Virus record (IMG/VR): IMGVR_UViG_3300010885_031629
Span: 1-30,917 of that record
Direction: 5' to 3' (one strand)
Source of the DNA: a virus
DNA: 30,917 nt
The notes under the pieces were generated by a model that was given only the letters and a program-made list of their open reading frames with translations, ran no database searches and was not told the origin of the DNA. Positions 18,101 through 24,243 of the stretch are shown here, piece by piece. The position numbers were made by a program, and so were the translations under genes. Within the stretch, counting starts at the first letter, position 1. Every line of letters begins with the position of its first letter.

Positions 18101-18315
18101 CAGAGATGAATCAAAAACCTACATTTGCAATAGGTAGTAAATACTTCAAAGAGGTAGCAGATATGTATGTTTTACAGCAATTTGTTGAAAATGTTAATGA
18201 AACAGAAAACATAGGTGGGGAGGTAATGTTCAACCCAGCAATTGAAGGTGAATTAATGGAAGCAATAGATAGTCAAATTCAAAAAATAGTTGATATATTC
18301 ACACTCGAAGAATAA
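12106..18315 (+). CDS. Giant polyvalent protein with Strawberry-notch-type SF2 helicase
   Basis: The product has 2069 residues. Residues 1-380 are small modules separated by junction peptides (YAKGSTI at residues 87 and 160, YANGG at 309, AEGANI near 375). The helicase follows: FGREQIDAIATAI, Walker A QTGVGKGRT (487-495), DESH (751-754) and motif VI LGRINRTGQ (1202-1210). This GxGKGRT/DESH pattern fits the Strawberry-notch AAA and helicase C families found in large phage antirestriction or DNA-entry proteins. A long coiled coil spans about 1438-1595; the rest to 2069 is unassigned. It probably translocates on DNA, perhaps as an ejected protein. The ATG at 12106 is preferred to the TTG at 12088, which overlaps the -7 box. 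Confidence 0.85.
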   Translation: MENKDDRFYANNGIDLFEDYENSPEKVQNIIDNYAEKFGDDLGDMDYKDMADMLNEVNEVGYTFEYYLDNQPYDLRPIGTKGKSEFYAKGSTIKGGKDIGVLDYVYVKTENNNLGIVLEKTQMGGDLYYVATYYGKPREKRGHYRKSDLTLAKNNETRFYAKGSTIKGGGIGEAAKRLRDKYKGTSDYEDVASTSDSLKFIKNHISIGNIEQTADLAGTIRTEILFDNKLVGYYDVDRNADSYIYPISKEKTKNTKGAFVKKSVENKNTLSKDTGWKTHKYFVFSNYEFSIDIDVFEDEIRDMIRNKKYANGGGVEKENAEMVLNNNKQIKHHTEELSEIMKDKPKVPAWVVSKVNRSASDLSDATHYLDGEKMAEGANIDGVQSPYFPASESCETLDTLVPTAMAQEQKNFNLHLKSYIQNKYKLTVEQYVAKKLHYKSVEDLCYSPELDSAGRKIVRFGREQIDAIATAIYSYEEKNDAIIIADQTGVGKGRTAAGLIRYSITELKKVPFFFTEKKHLINDIYRDLIDIGFDAGIIEKKLQVETITKEEWSDEEIIKIILSDLKENEDVSVDYSFEDLEPNRLKDFYKIKETEEDYDKVQEVMYDLVELYRQDFVENGYKIKKYIDVPLATQSKQLEEAAKQGKMKLTPFFPNRENIVDKDGNIIYSKMTDDELKSAMGYEKGIKGWSYDYEQDVSKLELPVKYQLFVMSYSQVASLYEDVKKTGGRRVIHPKIRFFEKFATGSVLILDESHSASGGTVEKPSNIFTTLSNFIERSAMTTYISATYSKRAINMPLYAIKTSIRESGLSTKELIETFIAGDTALQEAVSVELVRNGQLLRRERMIQGSSEYYTVSDSEGDAIGTQQRLRMDRVATLFEDVRNFQTDVTNIVKAFKSSLPERLSPTEPIEGTKDEVDKARSINALTFQMFNFFLLGLKIEQTTGFAIAKLRNGIKPVITIANTMESALSNMPINFMTMKDDGKYKIGDTITNDFKLYIAYLLFYTMRWKKNIETIADDGQRVISTKTICVFDDDHDLSKEIKDLLETKYRNSLSKILNSDTGVSIAPIDEIKKRIKDAGFSINEITGRQLQVNFTGDNFDSGVIAKRDIKDTTVVVREFNENKIDALIINQSGAVGISMHARPVGEAKIFYPTNKQEIVVEGVKKEIESGWPTTLENKEEVKKRSMIVTQMELDINKEVQKLGRINRTGQVYPPEFTYIVSAIPSESRISALMERKLRSLSANVSSNQEQTSYLFQADDFFSDIAIEPFNETMKDLGRRIKIERKEQIRDFTKALYFYDFQFQKDFYDTFSARLNAEIQRLDSMGLFNGKLSKKDYKAQTVSKFPFYLGDENAKTSFGGHSFLEKATTVEYKEKNAERQIKNAISNRLVLKGVGETADGLGYDKIYDDIVSYQIDANALVDRFAKNKRESQLKMIAGVSQEIKDLEKNVEDLKNELHKKFDSITNIPETEEQKKVLKYRPLGKAKEIFDLEDDVKKVKSAISSVKDKITEAANSGDIESLTKLGAEMSKLKEEDALLNEKLSSYGDVSELKSQFRNSEREIKQKENTIKNLKERKESYEEKMSDYATLIDKTKSFINKIGEVHELSYLEENKIYTDEYGDVQMDVQKYEYKEVFSEPVVVTGIVFPFDEEDFIPSQVNVHFTGVTATATQNFAMSQIFREISFEDRTIKGRKSIIKLDLISNSYKEDVWNEIAGKLDTSYTEPKWFVVGSTLKTFMLSKQNSLNGTITKFSMSDNSDRLGIEIIDKKGIDGNPQKTTYTELDSRYNDESALQYPIYFDGNTRNIDILMTKYLYWHCIARFYDAQLNNKEIAGNYYGNKLPYDSKFLFEISSATGFAGIIIDLDDTIKDFNNKIVAKFFEGNQIQEPQMSIEDFVTHLSVEMITTSMNYAEGFAVFLNNLGEEITSDNLELTKKSDLFSNVQTWGNKKRYYRVSGGDLFKYIFPTNIIQMQQQMYGGGIQYNHKVKMSYENFITITNLLSEMNQKPTFAIGSKYFKEVADMYVLQQFVENVNETENIGGEVMFNPAIEGELMEAIDSQIQKIVDIFTLEE
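12364..12383 (+). repeat. Junction repeat, copy 1 (YAKGSTI)
   Basis: The exact 20-mer TACGCTAAAGGCTCTACTAT, in frame, encodes YAKGST plus the start of Ile at residues 87-93 of the giant helicase protein. It continues TAAAGGTGGT, giving YAKGSTIKGG. It separates a small helical N-terminal module from a beta-rich module. Confidence 0.9.
12583..12602 (+). repeat. Junction repeat, copy 2 (YAKGSTI)
   Basis: Second exact copy of the 20-mer, 219 bp after copy 1 and in the same frame (residues 160-166). It is followed by AAAAGGTGGT, one base different from copy 1, and gives the same peptide YAKGSTIKGG. Confidence 0.9.
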
Positions 18316-18320
18316 TAATT

Positions 18321-20474
18321 ATGAAAATAGACGAACAAGGTGGGCATATAAGATACGATGATGGTGGTAATGTTTTATTAAATAAAAAGTTTTATCATAG
18401 TTCAGATGAGAATTTATCTTTAGAAAAAATTTTATTTTATTCCGATGAAGAAGATTATAGAGGAAATTCTTTTTACATAACCGATGACATTGATTATAGT
18501 AAAAATTTTGGTAAAAACTTATATGAAGTAACCTTATCAAAATTTGATGAATTAAAGGAAAGCAAGAAAAACATAAAAGCAATATCCAATTACTTTAATT
18601 TAGATTACGAAGATTTTGATAGTGTAATTGATGTTTTACAATATTTGAATGATAATTACGAAAAAGAAAAAGTAAGAATTGGATTAGTTAATTTAGGTTT
18701 TGATGGTCTTATTGAAAAAAATAAATACTATACTCAAATATCATTGTGGAATAAAAAAGCTATTAAAAGTTTAACGGAGGGAGTCCTTTTAGCACCAAAC
18801 GAGCAACCAAGTAACCTTACGCCCGAACAATATCGTTTGGTGCGTACTTCTGCGTTTAAAAAGTGGTTTGGAGATTGGGAGAACTCGCCCGAAACTGCGA
18901 GTAAAGTTGTTGATGAAAACGGTGAGCCTTTAGTGGTACACCATTCATATATTCAGAAAAAAAACAAATTTAAGCCGTTTAATGTTTTTAAGACTAAATT
19001 AACATACGAAATAGGAACTCACTTTGGAAGTAAAGAACAAGCGGACACAAATATCACATTTAAAGTTAGGGATAGGGGATATGACCGTGACACTTGGGAA
19101 ACTAAAACGTATGAGTGCTTTTTGAATATCAGAAAAATAAGAAGATTAAACGATAGAAGGCATTGGCTACCCAAAACAATTTTTGGAAATTTATACCCAA
19201 GAAAAAAAATTGATTGGTTTGATTTTGAAAAAGGAAAGGAAAATATTGAGTTGTTTCTTAAAGAGATTAAGGGGAATGTGGACGGATTGATATACAACAA
19301 TGATTTTGAGCACGGTGGGGATAGTTATATTGTGTTTGAGCCTAACCAAATCAAACTCGCAGACGGAAGCAACACGACCTTTGATGGTAGCAATCCCGAT
19401 ATAAGATACGCTGATGGTGGTAATGTTGAGAATAAAGAAACATATAAAAAGTGGAAGTCGCTTGTTAATATGAGCAATAGTGAATTAGAAAAATTTTACA
19501 ATTCACAGGAAGGGAAAGATGCAGGTCTTTCATCTAAAGAAGCGAGTGAGCAAGGTATTAGTAGTGGTAGAGAAAGTGCAAGATGGATTATGAAAATGAA
19601 AGAAACGCCTATGTCAGACTGGACACCTACTATGTGGACTTGGGCGAAAAAGCAAATTAGTTTTATAAGTCGTATGAGTGGAAATAGAGGTGATTTATAT
19701 GATGAAAAAGGTAACAAAACAAGAAAGCATACATCTTTATTAATATGGGGACATAACCCTAAAAAATACGAACAAGGAGCAAATATTGAAAACGAAACAA
19801 ATAAAAATAAAATGGATAAAACGATAGAAATAAGTACGTCAGAATATAAATTTTCTGAATTTTACGAATGGTTTAAAAACTATGTGCCTGCAAGTCTTTA
19901 CAATGAAGAATGGGTATCTGAAATGCGAACACTAAATAATCTTATTAAAGATAATAATGTAGAAGAAAAAGTAACCTTTACAGATGACAGACTTGTGCTT
20001 ATATCTAATTTTGCATTATGTTATTCAGATGTAATAAAAGGTGGTTTGAGAGAATGGTGGATAGTTAGAAGGTACTTGCAACAATATACTGATAACAACT
20101 CAATTCAAGGAACTGACTTGTTAGAGTTCGTAGATAAATACATAGGATATACATATACCGATGCTATAATGAATGAAGAAACATTAGGGCGAGTTGAAAC
20201 TTTGAAGTCTGTTTTATCTAAATATGTAAAAGATGATTCTATAATGATTCCTTACTTCGTAAAGAACGAAATAATGTCTGGCGCAAAAGAACAAGAAAAA
20301 GAAATAATAGTTCGTAAGGAAGCACCTAAAAAAGAAAGTGTAGATTTGTCAGCAGAAGAAAAATGGCAAGGGTTAAAAGATTTTGCTGAAATGATGATGG
20401 AAGATGCAGAAGGTGAAGCGTTAGAAAAGTGGGAAGGTCTTTATGAATTTTGTGAATTAATGTTAGAAAAATAA
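18321..20474 (+). CDS. Polyvalent protein with two ADP-ribosyltransferase-like domains
   Basis: A 717-residue mosaic. After an IRYDDGGN junction (about residue 11) comes a first ART-like domain (about 22-155: KFYHSSDENL, then NSFYITDD and DYSKNFG). A second runs about 168-365: SAFKKWFGDWENSPETASK, VVDENGEPLVVHHS, THFGSKEQAD and the FEPNQIKLADGSN...NPDIRY ending typical of ART-PolyVal domains. A DIRYADGG junction leads to a KKWKSLVNMS...WIMKMKE module (about 370-475), then a KYEQGANI junction and a helical C-terminal module. The end carries two near-copies of EKWxGLxxF. ARTs move ADP-ribose from NAD+ to targets; phage versions may modify host proteins. The leader is AATAATAATT-ATG. Confidence 0.75.
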   Translation: MKIDEQGGHIRYDDGGNVLLNKKFYHSSDENLSLEKILFYSDEEDYRGNSFYITDDIDYSKNFGKNLYEVTLSKFDELKESKKNIKAISNYFNLDYEDFDSVIDVLQYLNDNYEKEKVRIGLVNLGFDGLIEKNKYYTQISLWNKKAIKSLTEGVLLAPNEQPSNLTPEQYRLVRTSAFKKWFGDWENSPETASKVVDENGEPLVVHHSYIQKKNKFKPFNVFKTKLTYEIGTHFGSKEQADTNITFKVRDRGYDRDTWETKTYECFLNIRKIRRLNDRRHWLPKTIFGNLYPRKKIDWFDFEKGKENIELFLKEIKGNVDGLIYNNDFEHGGDSYIVFEPNQIKLADGSNTTFDGSNPDIRYADGGNVENKETYKKWKSLVNMSNSELEKFYNSQEGKDAGLSSKEASEQGISSGRESARWIMKMKETPMSDWTPTMWTWAKKQISFISRMSGNRGDLYDEKGNKTRKHTSLLIWGHNPKKYEQGANIENETNKNKMDKTIEISTSEYKFSEFYEWFKNYVPASLYNEEWVSEMRTLNNLIKDNNVEEKVTFTDDRLVLISNFALCYSDVIKGGLREWWIVRRYLQQYTDNNSIQGTDLLEFVDKYIGYTYTDAIMNEETLGRVETLKSVLSKYVKDDSIMIPYFVKNEIMSGAKEQEKEIIVRKEAPKKESVDLSAEEKWQGLKDFAEMMMEDAEGEALEKWEGLYEFCELMLEK
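18346..18374 (+). repeat. Junction repeat B, copy 1 (IRYDDGGNV)
   Basis: A 29-bp segment (starting ATATAAGATACG) encodes IRYDDGGNV at the N-terminus of the ART protein. It matches 19399-19427 at 28 of 29 bases by eye (A versus C after ATACG). It stands directly before the first ART-like domain. Confidence 0.8.
19399..19427 (+). repeat. Junction repeat B, copy 2 (IRYADGGNV)
   Basis: Second copy of the 29-bp segment, encoding IRYADGGNV directly after the second ART-like domain. The two copies bracket the tandem ART-like domains in the same reading frame. Confidence 0.8.
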
Positions 20475-20498
20475 ACTTAAAAAAATAAAATAAAAACA

Positions 20499-22556
20499 AT
20501 GGCAACAAAAAAACATTTTAGTAAGAACGAAGAACCTAAAAAGAAAACTCTTAAAGGTAAAAAGAAATGGATAAAACCAGCACTATCAGGTAAGAAAGGT
20601 ATTGTAAGTAAGTTCGCAGAGAAAAAAGGAATTATAAAAGCAGGTAAAGACTTAACATTAAGTTCTATTCGCAAAGTAGAAAAGGTTGCTACTGGTAAAA
20701 TGAAAAAGAGAGCAATAATGGCAGAAACGCTTATTGGATTCAACAAAAAAAGATTTGGTGCAGAAGGTATGAATGTAGAATACGCTAAAGGCTCTACTAT
20801 TAAAGGCGAATATGAATTAATAGAAAATTGGTTAGTTTCTTCGGGCAGAGAATATGATGATTGGAATTGGAATGGTAATACATTAACCCTTATAAAATAT
20901 GAAGATGATAGCAGAGAGAAAATAACCAAAGAAGAATTGATTGAAGAAGGAGTGTTTTCAAAATACGCTAAAGGCTCTACTATTGCAAGATATGAGCCAT
21001 TTTGGAATGATTTAAAAATTGTTGATGAAAAAACAGGGGAGATATATAGGGAAAAATACGAAAATAAAGGAGATGCCGATTCTTTTAATCATTATTGGAA
21101 TTTAGCAAAAGAACAAGCGTTAGATGAATTAAAAAAAGAGGGAAAATTATCAGATAAATACGCTAAAGGCTCTACTATTACAACAAACGAAGGAGTGATT
21201 GAATCATTTTTATCTGACAAAAAAGAATTGAAGGTAGGTAATCTTTCAACTCACTACTCTACTATTGGTAATGTTGTTTTATTAAGAAATTATGGAACTT
21301 TGATTGCTAAAAGAAAAGGTAAAACAGTAAGTATCTCTACAAAAAAATATTCAGTTACTACAAGTAAAATTCAAAATATGATTGAGCGTATGGCTAATAG
21401 TATGGGATTGAAAGTAGAAAAAATTGGAGAAGATGAATTTGCTCACGGTGGCGAAATGTATGGTTATGGTGGAGAAGTAGAAGGAACTTATGGAAGAAGC
21501 AAAAACCCAGCAACAATATTTGTTTACAAACAAGGTAGAAGAAATTGGTATGTAGCAGAAGGAAGTGTAAATGTTAATTGTACTTACGATGATATTGAAG
21601 ATGGTGTAGATATTGAGGAGTTAAATGATGTTGATACTTTTACTGCAAGACACCCAATCAATAGCGTAGAAGACCTTGAAATGTTTATGGATGATGAAGA
21701 ATATGCTAATGGTGGTGCGATGTACAAAAGAGGTAGAACAGTAGCAGGTTCAAAGCACGTTTCAGCTACAAAAGGTTATAGATTACCTCACGGTTACAAA
21801 GCAGTAAAAGGTGCAGATAAATCTTATAACTATTCAAGAGGTCATAAAGGAGTTAAAGTAGATGCAGGTTGGAGATTGCCAAAAGGCTACGAAGTAGTTG
21901 AAGGTGCTTACAATATGAAATACGAAAGTGGTGGTAAATTTATGAAAGGAGGAATAGCTGGAGATATTTATTCTTTACAAAATCCCGAACAATTCAAACA
22001 ACTTATTACCATTTACAACGACTTGTCTGCACAAACGAATTTGATTAAAAACTACTATCTTGACCATACTGATAATTCTATGGTTTTTCTAACGGCTCCA
22101 AATGTAAGCGATATAGGAAAAGATAATATTTATCGGTATGTTGAATCTTTACGCTCAAAAGGTTTTTCAATAATCAATTTCAAAAAAACTATTGATACAG
22201 ACAAGTATGAAAATGGTTTAAGTTGGGGTAATGAAAAAGGTTCTATGATTGAGCAAAGTGGGAAAGAAGGTAGAGCAAACGCACAATGGTTCAAGTTGTT
22301 TTTAATAGATACAATAAAATACGAAAGTGGTGCTACTTTAGCAGATTGTTGGTCTTGCAAGTTAGATTCTAATGAAAAAGAATTTGCTTGTTCGGTTTAC
22401 AATAGAATGGTGTCAGATGGAAACTCTTTTTGTTCTGAAAACGATTTAAAAGACAGAAGTAAAGAAAAATTGATGAGTGCTATTCAAGTCAACCTAAAAC
22501 ATTTTTCAGCAGAAGGTAGAAAATTAGCAACGTCAATAATTGAAAAATTAAAATAA
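20499..22556 (+). CDS. Multi-module protein rich in YAKGSTI/GG junctions
   Basis: The product has 685 residues. Residues 1-90 are very basic (KKKTLKGKKKWIKPALSGKK, FAEKKGIIKAGK) and could bind DNA. Three exact YAKGSTI junctions follow at residues 95, 156 and 221, each separating a module of about 60 residues. Further Gly-rich joints are FAHGGEM, YGYGGEV, EYANGGAM, KYESGGKF, FMKGG and KYESGA. A tandem repeat (GYRLPHGYKAVKGA and GWRLPKGYEVVEGA) lies near the middle. The C-terminal domain has Cys residues (CWSCKL, FACSVYN). No enzyme family is recognised. The architecture suggests a bead-on-string polyprotein. Confidence 0.65.
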   Translation: MATKKHFSKNEEPKKKTLKGKKKWIKPALSGKKGIVSKFAEKKGIIKAGKDLTLSSIRKVEKVATGKMKKRAIMAETLIGFNKKRFGAEGMNVEYAKGSTIKGEYELIENWLVSSGREYDDWNWNGNTLTLIKYEDDSREKITKEELIEEGVFSKYAKGSTIARYEPFWNDLKIVDEKTGEIYREKYENKGDADSFNHYWNLAKEQALDELKKEGKLSDKYAKGSTITTNEGVIESFLSDKKELKVGNLSTHYSTIGNVVLLRNYGTLIAKRKGKTVSISTKKYSVTTSKIQNMIERMANSMGLKVEKIGEDEFAHGGEMYGYGGEVEGTYGRSKNPATIFVYKQGRRNWYVAEGSVNVNCTYDDIEDGVDIEELNDVDTFTARHPINSVEDLEMFMDDEEYANGGAMYKRGRTVAGSKHVSATKGYRLPHGYKAVKGADKSYNYSRGHKGVKVDAGWRLPKGYEVVEGAYNMKYESGGKFMKGGIAGDIYSLQNPEQFKQLITIYNDLSAQTNLIKNYYLDHTDNSMVFLTAPNVSDIGKDNIYRYVESLRSKGFSIINFKKTIDTDKYENGLSWGNEKGSMIEQSGKEGRANAQWFKLFLIDTIKYESGATLADCWSCKLDSNEKEFACSVYNRMVSDGNSFCSENDLKDRSKEKLMSAIQVNLKHFSAEGRKLATSIIEKLK
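20781..20800 (+). repeat. Junction repeat, copy 3 (YAKGSTI)
   Basis: Exact copy of the 20-mer found at 12364 and 12583, now in a different gene (residues 95-101 of the 685-aa protein). It is followed by TAAAGGCGAA, giving YAKGSTIKGE. Confidence 0.9.
20964..20983 (+). repeat. Junction repeat, copy 4 (YAKGSTI)
   Basis: Exact 20-mer copy, 183 bp after copy 3 and in frame (residues 156-162). The downstream bases diverge (TGCAAG), so the conserved unit ends at YAKGSTI. Confidence 0.9.
21159..21178 (+). repeat. Junction repeat, copy 5 (YAKGSTI)
   Basis: Exact 20-mer copy, 195 bp after copy 4 and in frame (residues 221-227), followed by TACAACAAACG. Sequence upstream and downstream differs from the other copies. 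Confidence 0.9.
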
Positions 22557-22570
22557 TTGATTTATATTTG
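22540..22570 (+). promoter_or_regulatory. Bacteroidetes-type promoter
   Basis: TTG at 22540-22542 and TATATTTG at 22563-22570 are spaced 20 bp apart, fitting TTG-N19-21-TAnnTTTG. It overlaps the end of the 685-aa gene and would start transcription just before the ATG at 22593. Confidence 0.6.
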
Positions 22571-22592
22571 CAAAAACTAAAAAAAATTAACT

Positions 22593-23102
22593 ATGGAATA
22601 TTCTTATGAAAAATTAATGAAGGAAAATAACTTAACATTAAGTGAACTTCCAGAAGAAGCAAAGGTTGGTATAGAAACTATTGCAAAGATTAATCGCATT
22701 GTAAATCTTACTGAATCGAAAGGTAAGAAAATTGGTAACTCAACAGTTGTTAAGCTAAAAGCTAATGACAAGTGGGTTACGCAAGAAATACAAGCCTATC
22801 TACAAGGAAAAGATAGTAATCAATCTGATAAATTACCTTATGCTGAATCTGAAATAAAACAAGAAATGGAAAAAGAAGAAGTTAAAATTGACCCGAAAGG
22901 GCTGGCTATCGAAAGTGAATTAAAAAAATTACACGAATCGGGAAAGAAAACAGTTACTGCTGATGAATTAGAAACTCTGGCTCCAAAATGTTATGATGTT
23001 TTAGCAGAAAATTATGATGATGATGGGGATAATGGAATCGAAACAAGTCATTATACACTTATTGAAACAGCAGAAGAAGTATTCACAATTAATAAAAAAT
23101 AA
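22593..23102 (+). CDS. Hypothetical acidic helical protein
   Basis: A 169-residue protein, acidic and mostly helical (MEYSYEKLMKENNLTLSELP, then VGIETIAKINRIV). A Gln/Asp/Ser-rich middle (GKDSNQSDKLPYAE) links to a helical C-terminal half with an acidic DDDGDNG loop. No family is recognised. It is the first gene after its own promoter and precedes a small membrane protein by 2 bp, so the two are probably co-transcribed. The leader AAAAAAATTAACT-ATG fits the element's usual start context. Confidence 0.6.
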   Translation: MEYSYEKLMKENNLTLSELPEEAKVGIETIAKINRIVNLTESKGKKIGNSTVVKLKANDKWVTQEIQAYLQGKDSNQSDKLPYAESEIKQEMEKEEVKIDPKGLAIESELKKLHESGKKTVTADELETLAPKCYDVLAENYDDDGDNGIETSHYTLIETAEEVFTINKK

Positions 23103-23104
23103 AA

Positions 23105-23257
23105 ATGATAACAAAATTTGAAACATCGGCAACACCTTCAACAGGGAATGGTAGTAAAACATTACTAATGGTTTTAGGAGTAGGAATAGGTATATTCTTG
23201 CTTTATAACTATGTATTGAAGCCACGAATGAAGGCAAAAGAGGAAGCAAAGAAATAA
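23105..23257 (+). CDS. Small single-span membrane protein (50 aa)
   Basis: ATG at 23105, TAA at 23255-23257. The product has a polar N-terminus (MITKFETSATPSTGNGSK), one hydrophobic helix (TLLMVLGVGIGIFLLYNYVL) and a basic tail (KPRMKAKEEAKK). The positive tail suggests N-out/C-in topology. Tiny one-helix proteins like this are common in membrane-containing tailless phages, but also serve as holin-like or host-membrane proteins. No family can be assigned. Confidence 0.7.
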   Translation: MITKFETSATPSTGNGSKTLLMVLGVGIGIFLLYNYVLKPRMKAKEEAKK

Positions 23258-23314
23258 ACATTTTCGTTGTTAATAACTATTTCTAATATTTTTTTAGGTT
23301 TGTTTAAAAAGTTA

Positions 23315-23322
23315 TATATTTG
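23315..23322 (+). promoter_or_regulatory. -7 promoter box TATATTTG
   Basis: TATATTTG (TAnnTTTG) lies 34 bp before the ATG at 23357, in the 99-bp gap after the small membrane protein gene. A TTTG at 23299-23302 is close by but at short spacing (12 bp). Confidence 0.5.
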
Positions 23323-23356
23323 TATAACAAAAGTTAAAACTTAAAAAAATATAACT

Positions 23357-23776
23357 ATGAAAAAAGCTAAAAAGAAAGATTTAATTAGTAGCAAAACAGA
23401 CGAGTATGGTAATTTAGTTCTTATTAAAAATAATGGAGTTAGATTAGTCATAAGTTTAAAATTGATGTCTGAAACAAAAAGCAGAAGACTTGGCATTGTT
23501 AATATAGCAACAAGAACTTTTCAGGTAAAGAGAGATAGATTAAAGCATCTATTTAGAAAAAATGAAAGTTATGGTTTTAACCACAAACTATTAGCAGATG
23601 CCATTTCTTTTGACAAAATAAGACTATCAGACCAAATTAATGAGTGGTTGATACCAAAAGAATATATCTTAAACAACGGCTCGTTTTTGCACTTTAAAAA
23701 TAATGGAGGTTTTGAAAGGCAAATATTTATAGAGTTAGATAAAATAACCGAATTTCAGAGAGGTTTGAAAGTTTAA
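23357..23776 (+). CDS. Hypothetical protein
   Basis: A 139-residue protein with a Lys-rich start (MKKAKKKDLISSK), a beta-rich first half (NLVLIKNNGVRLVISLKL) and a mixed second half ending IFIELDKITEFQRGLKV. A central helical basic stretch (RDRLKHLFRKNESYGFNHKL) could contact nucleic acid. No family is recognised. It is a single-gene unit with its own -7 box, read toward a strong terminator shared with the convergent gene on the other strand. Its leader is AAAAAAATATAACT-ATG. Confidence 0.6.
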   Translation: MKKAKKKDLISSKTDEYGNLVLIKNNGVRLVISLKLMSETKSRRLGIVNIATRTFQVKRDRLKHLFRKNESYGFNHKLLADAISFDKIRLSDQINEWLIPKEYILNNGSFLHFKNNGGFERQIFIELDKITEFQRGLKV

Positions 23777-23797
23777 GATTAAGACATATCAAAATAA

Positions 23798-23835
23798 AAA
23801 AGAGCGACCTTTATGTAAATTTAGGTCGCTCTTTT
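23798..23835. terminator. Bidirectional intrinsic terminator
   Basis: A perfect 13-bp stem (AAAAGAGCGACCT 23798-23810; AGGTCGCTCTTTT 23823-23835) with a 12-nt loop. A/T runs on both flanks give a T-tract in either direction. It lies between two convergent genes (23357 + and 24135 -) and should end both transcripts. Confidence 0.93.
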
Positions 23836-23850
23836 ATTTGAACTATAAGA

Positions 23851-24135
23851 CTAATTTTTTTCGACAGAAAGAAGGTTGGCAGTAGTGTACCATTTTCCAT
23901 TTTTATACCTACTTGTTATATAAAACTTTACTGAAATTTTATCGCCAATAGAATAAGTTTTAATCAATTCATCGTATTGAGGTCTTTTAGAAATTAGATT
24001 AACCTGCCTAATGCTTTCGTGTCCTACGTTAAGAGTTATGTTACAAAATATTTCACCTATATTTAATTCAAGTATCGAACCTTTTATTTGGTTGAAAAAT
24101 AATTGCCTATCATTTCTATTATCAAAATCATTCAT
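23851..24135 (-). CDS. OB-fold protein, DUF3127-like
   Basis: This is the only clear minus-strand gene, 94 residues. The pattern is a beta barrel: GSILELNIGEIFCNITLNVG, then SIGDKISVKFYITSRYKNGKWYTT. The ITSRYxNGKWYT ending closely resembles the DUF3127 OB-fold proteins of Bacteroidetes and their phages, which are thought to bind single-stranded DNA. Family identity rests on this motif and size. Its opposite orientation and shared terminator suggest independent, perhaps early, expression. A TAAATTTG -7 box on the minus strand (24154-24161) lies just upstream. Confidence 0.65.
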   Translation of the reverse strand: MNDFDNRNDRQLFFNQIKGSILELNIGEIFCNITLNVGHESIRQVNLISKRPQYDELIKTYSIGDKISVKFYITSRYKNGKWYTTANLLSVEKN

Positions 24136-24153
24136 AAATTAATTTATTTGTTA

Positions 24154-24161
24154 CAAATTTA
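24154..24161 (-). promoter_or_regulatory. Minus-strand -7 box TAAATTTG
   Basis: Read on the minus strand, 24161-24154 is TAAATTTG (TAnnTTTG), 18 bp before the ATG of the OB-fold gene. A TTG at 24178-24176 lies upstream, but only 14 bp away. Confidence 0.45.
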
Positions 24162-24195
24162 TAAATAATTTTTAACAATTAGACGTTTAATTTTT

Positions 24196-24222
24196 TTTGT
24201 ACGTTAATAATGTTTATTTTTG
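24196..24222 (+). promoter_or_regulatory. Promoter for the packaging/glycosylation operon
   Basis: TTTG at 24196-24199 and -7 box TATTTTTG at 24215-24222 (15-bp spacing, short of the usual 19). TTTTTGTAC occurs twice here (24194-24202 and 24217-24225), so the promoter carries a direct repeat that could bind a regulator. It drives the long + strand operon starting at 24244. Confidence 0.5.
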
Positions 24223-24243
24223 TACATAAACTTATTAAATGTA

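Noticed and set aside
20477-20929. 150-codon minus-strand frame, hydrophobic
   Set aside because: It lies fully opposite the start of the 685-aa gene, and its hydrophobic composition is what antisense of Lys-rich coding gives.
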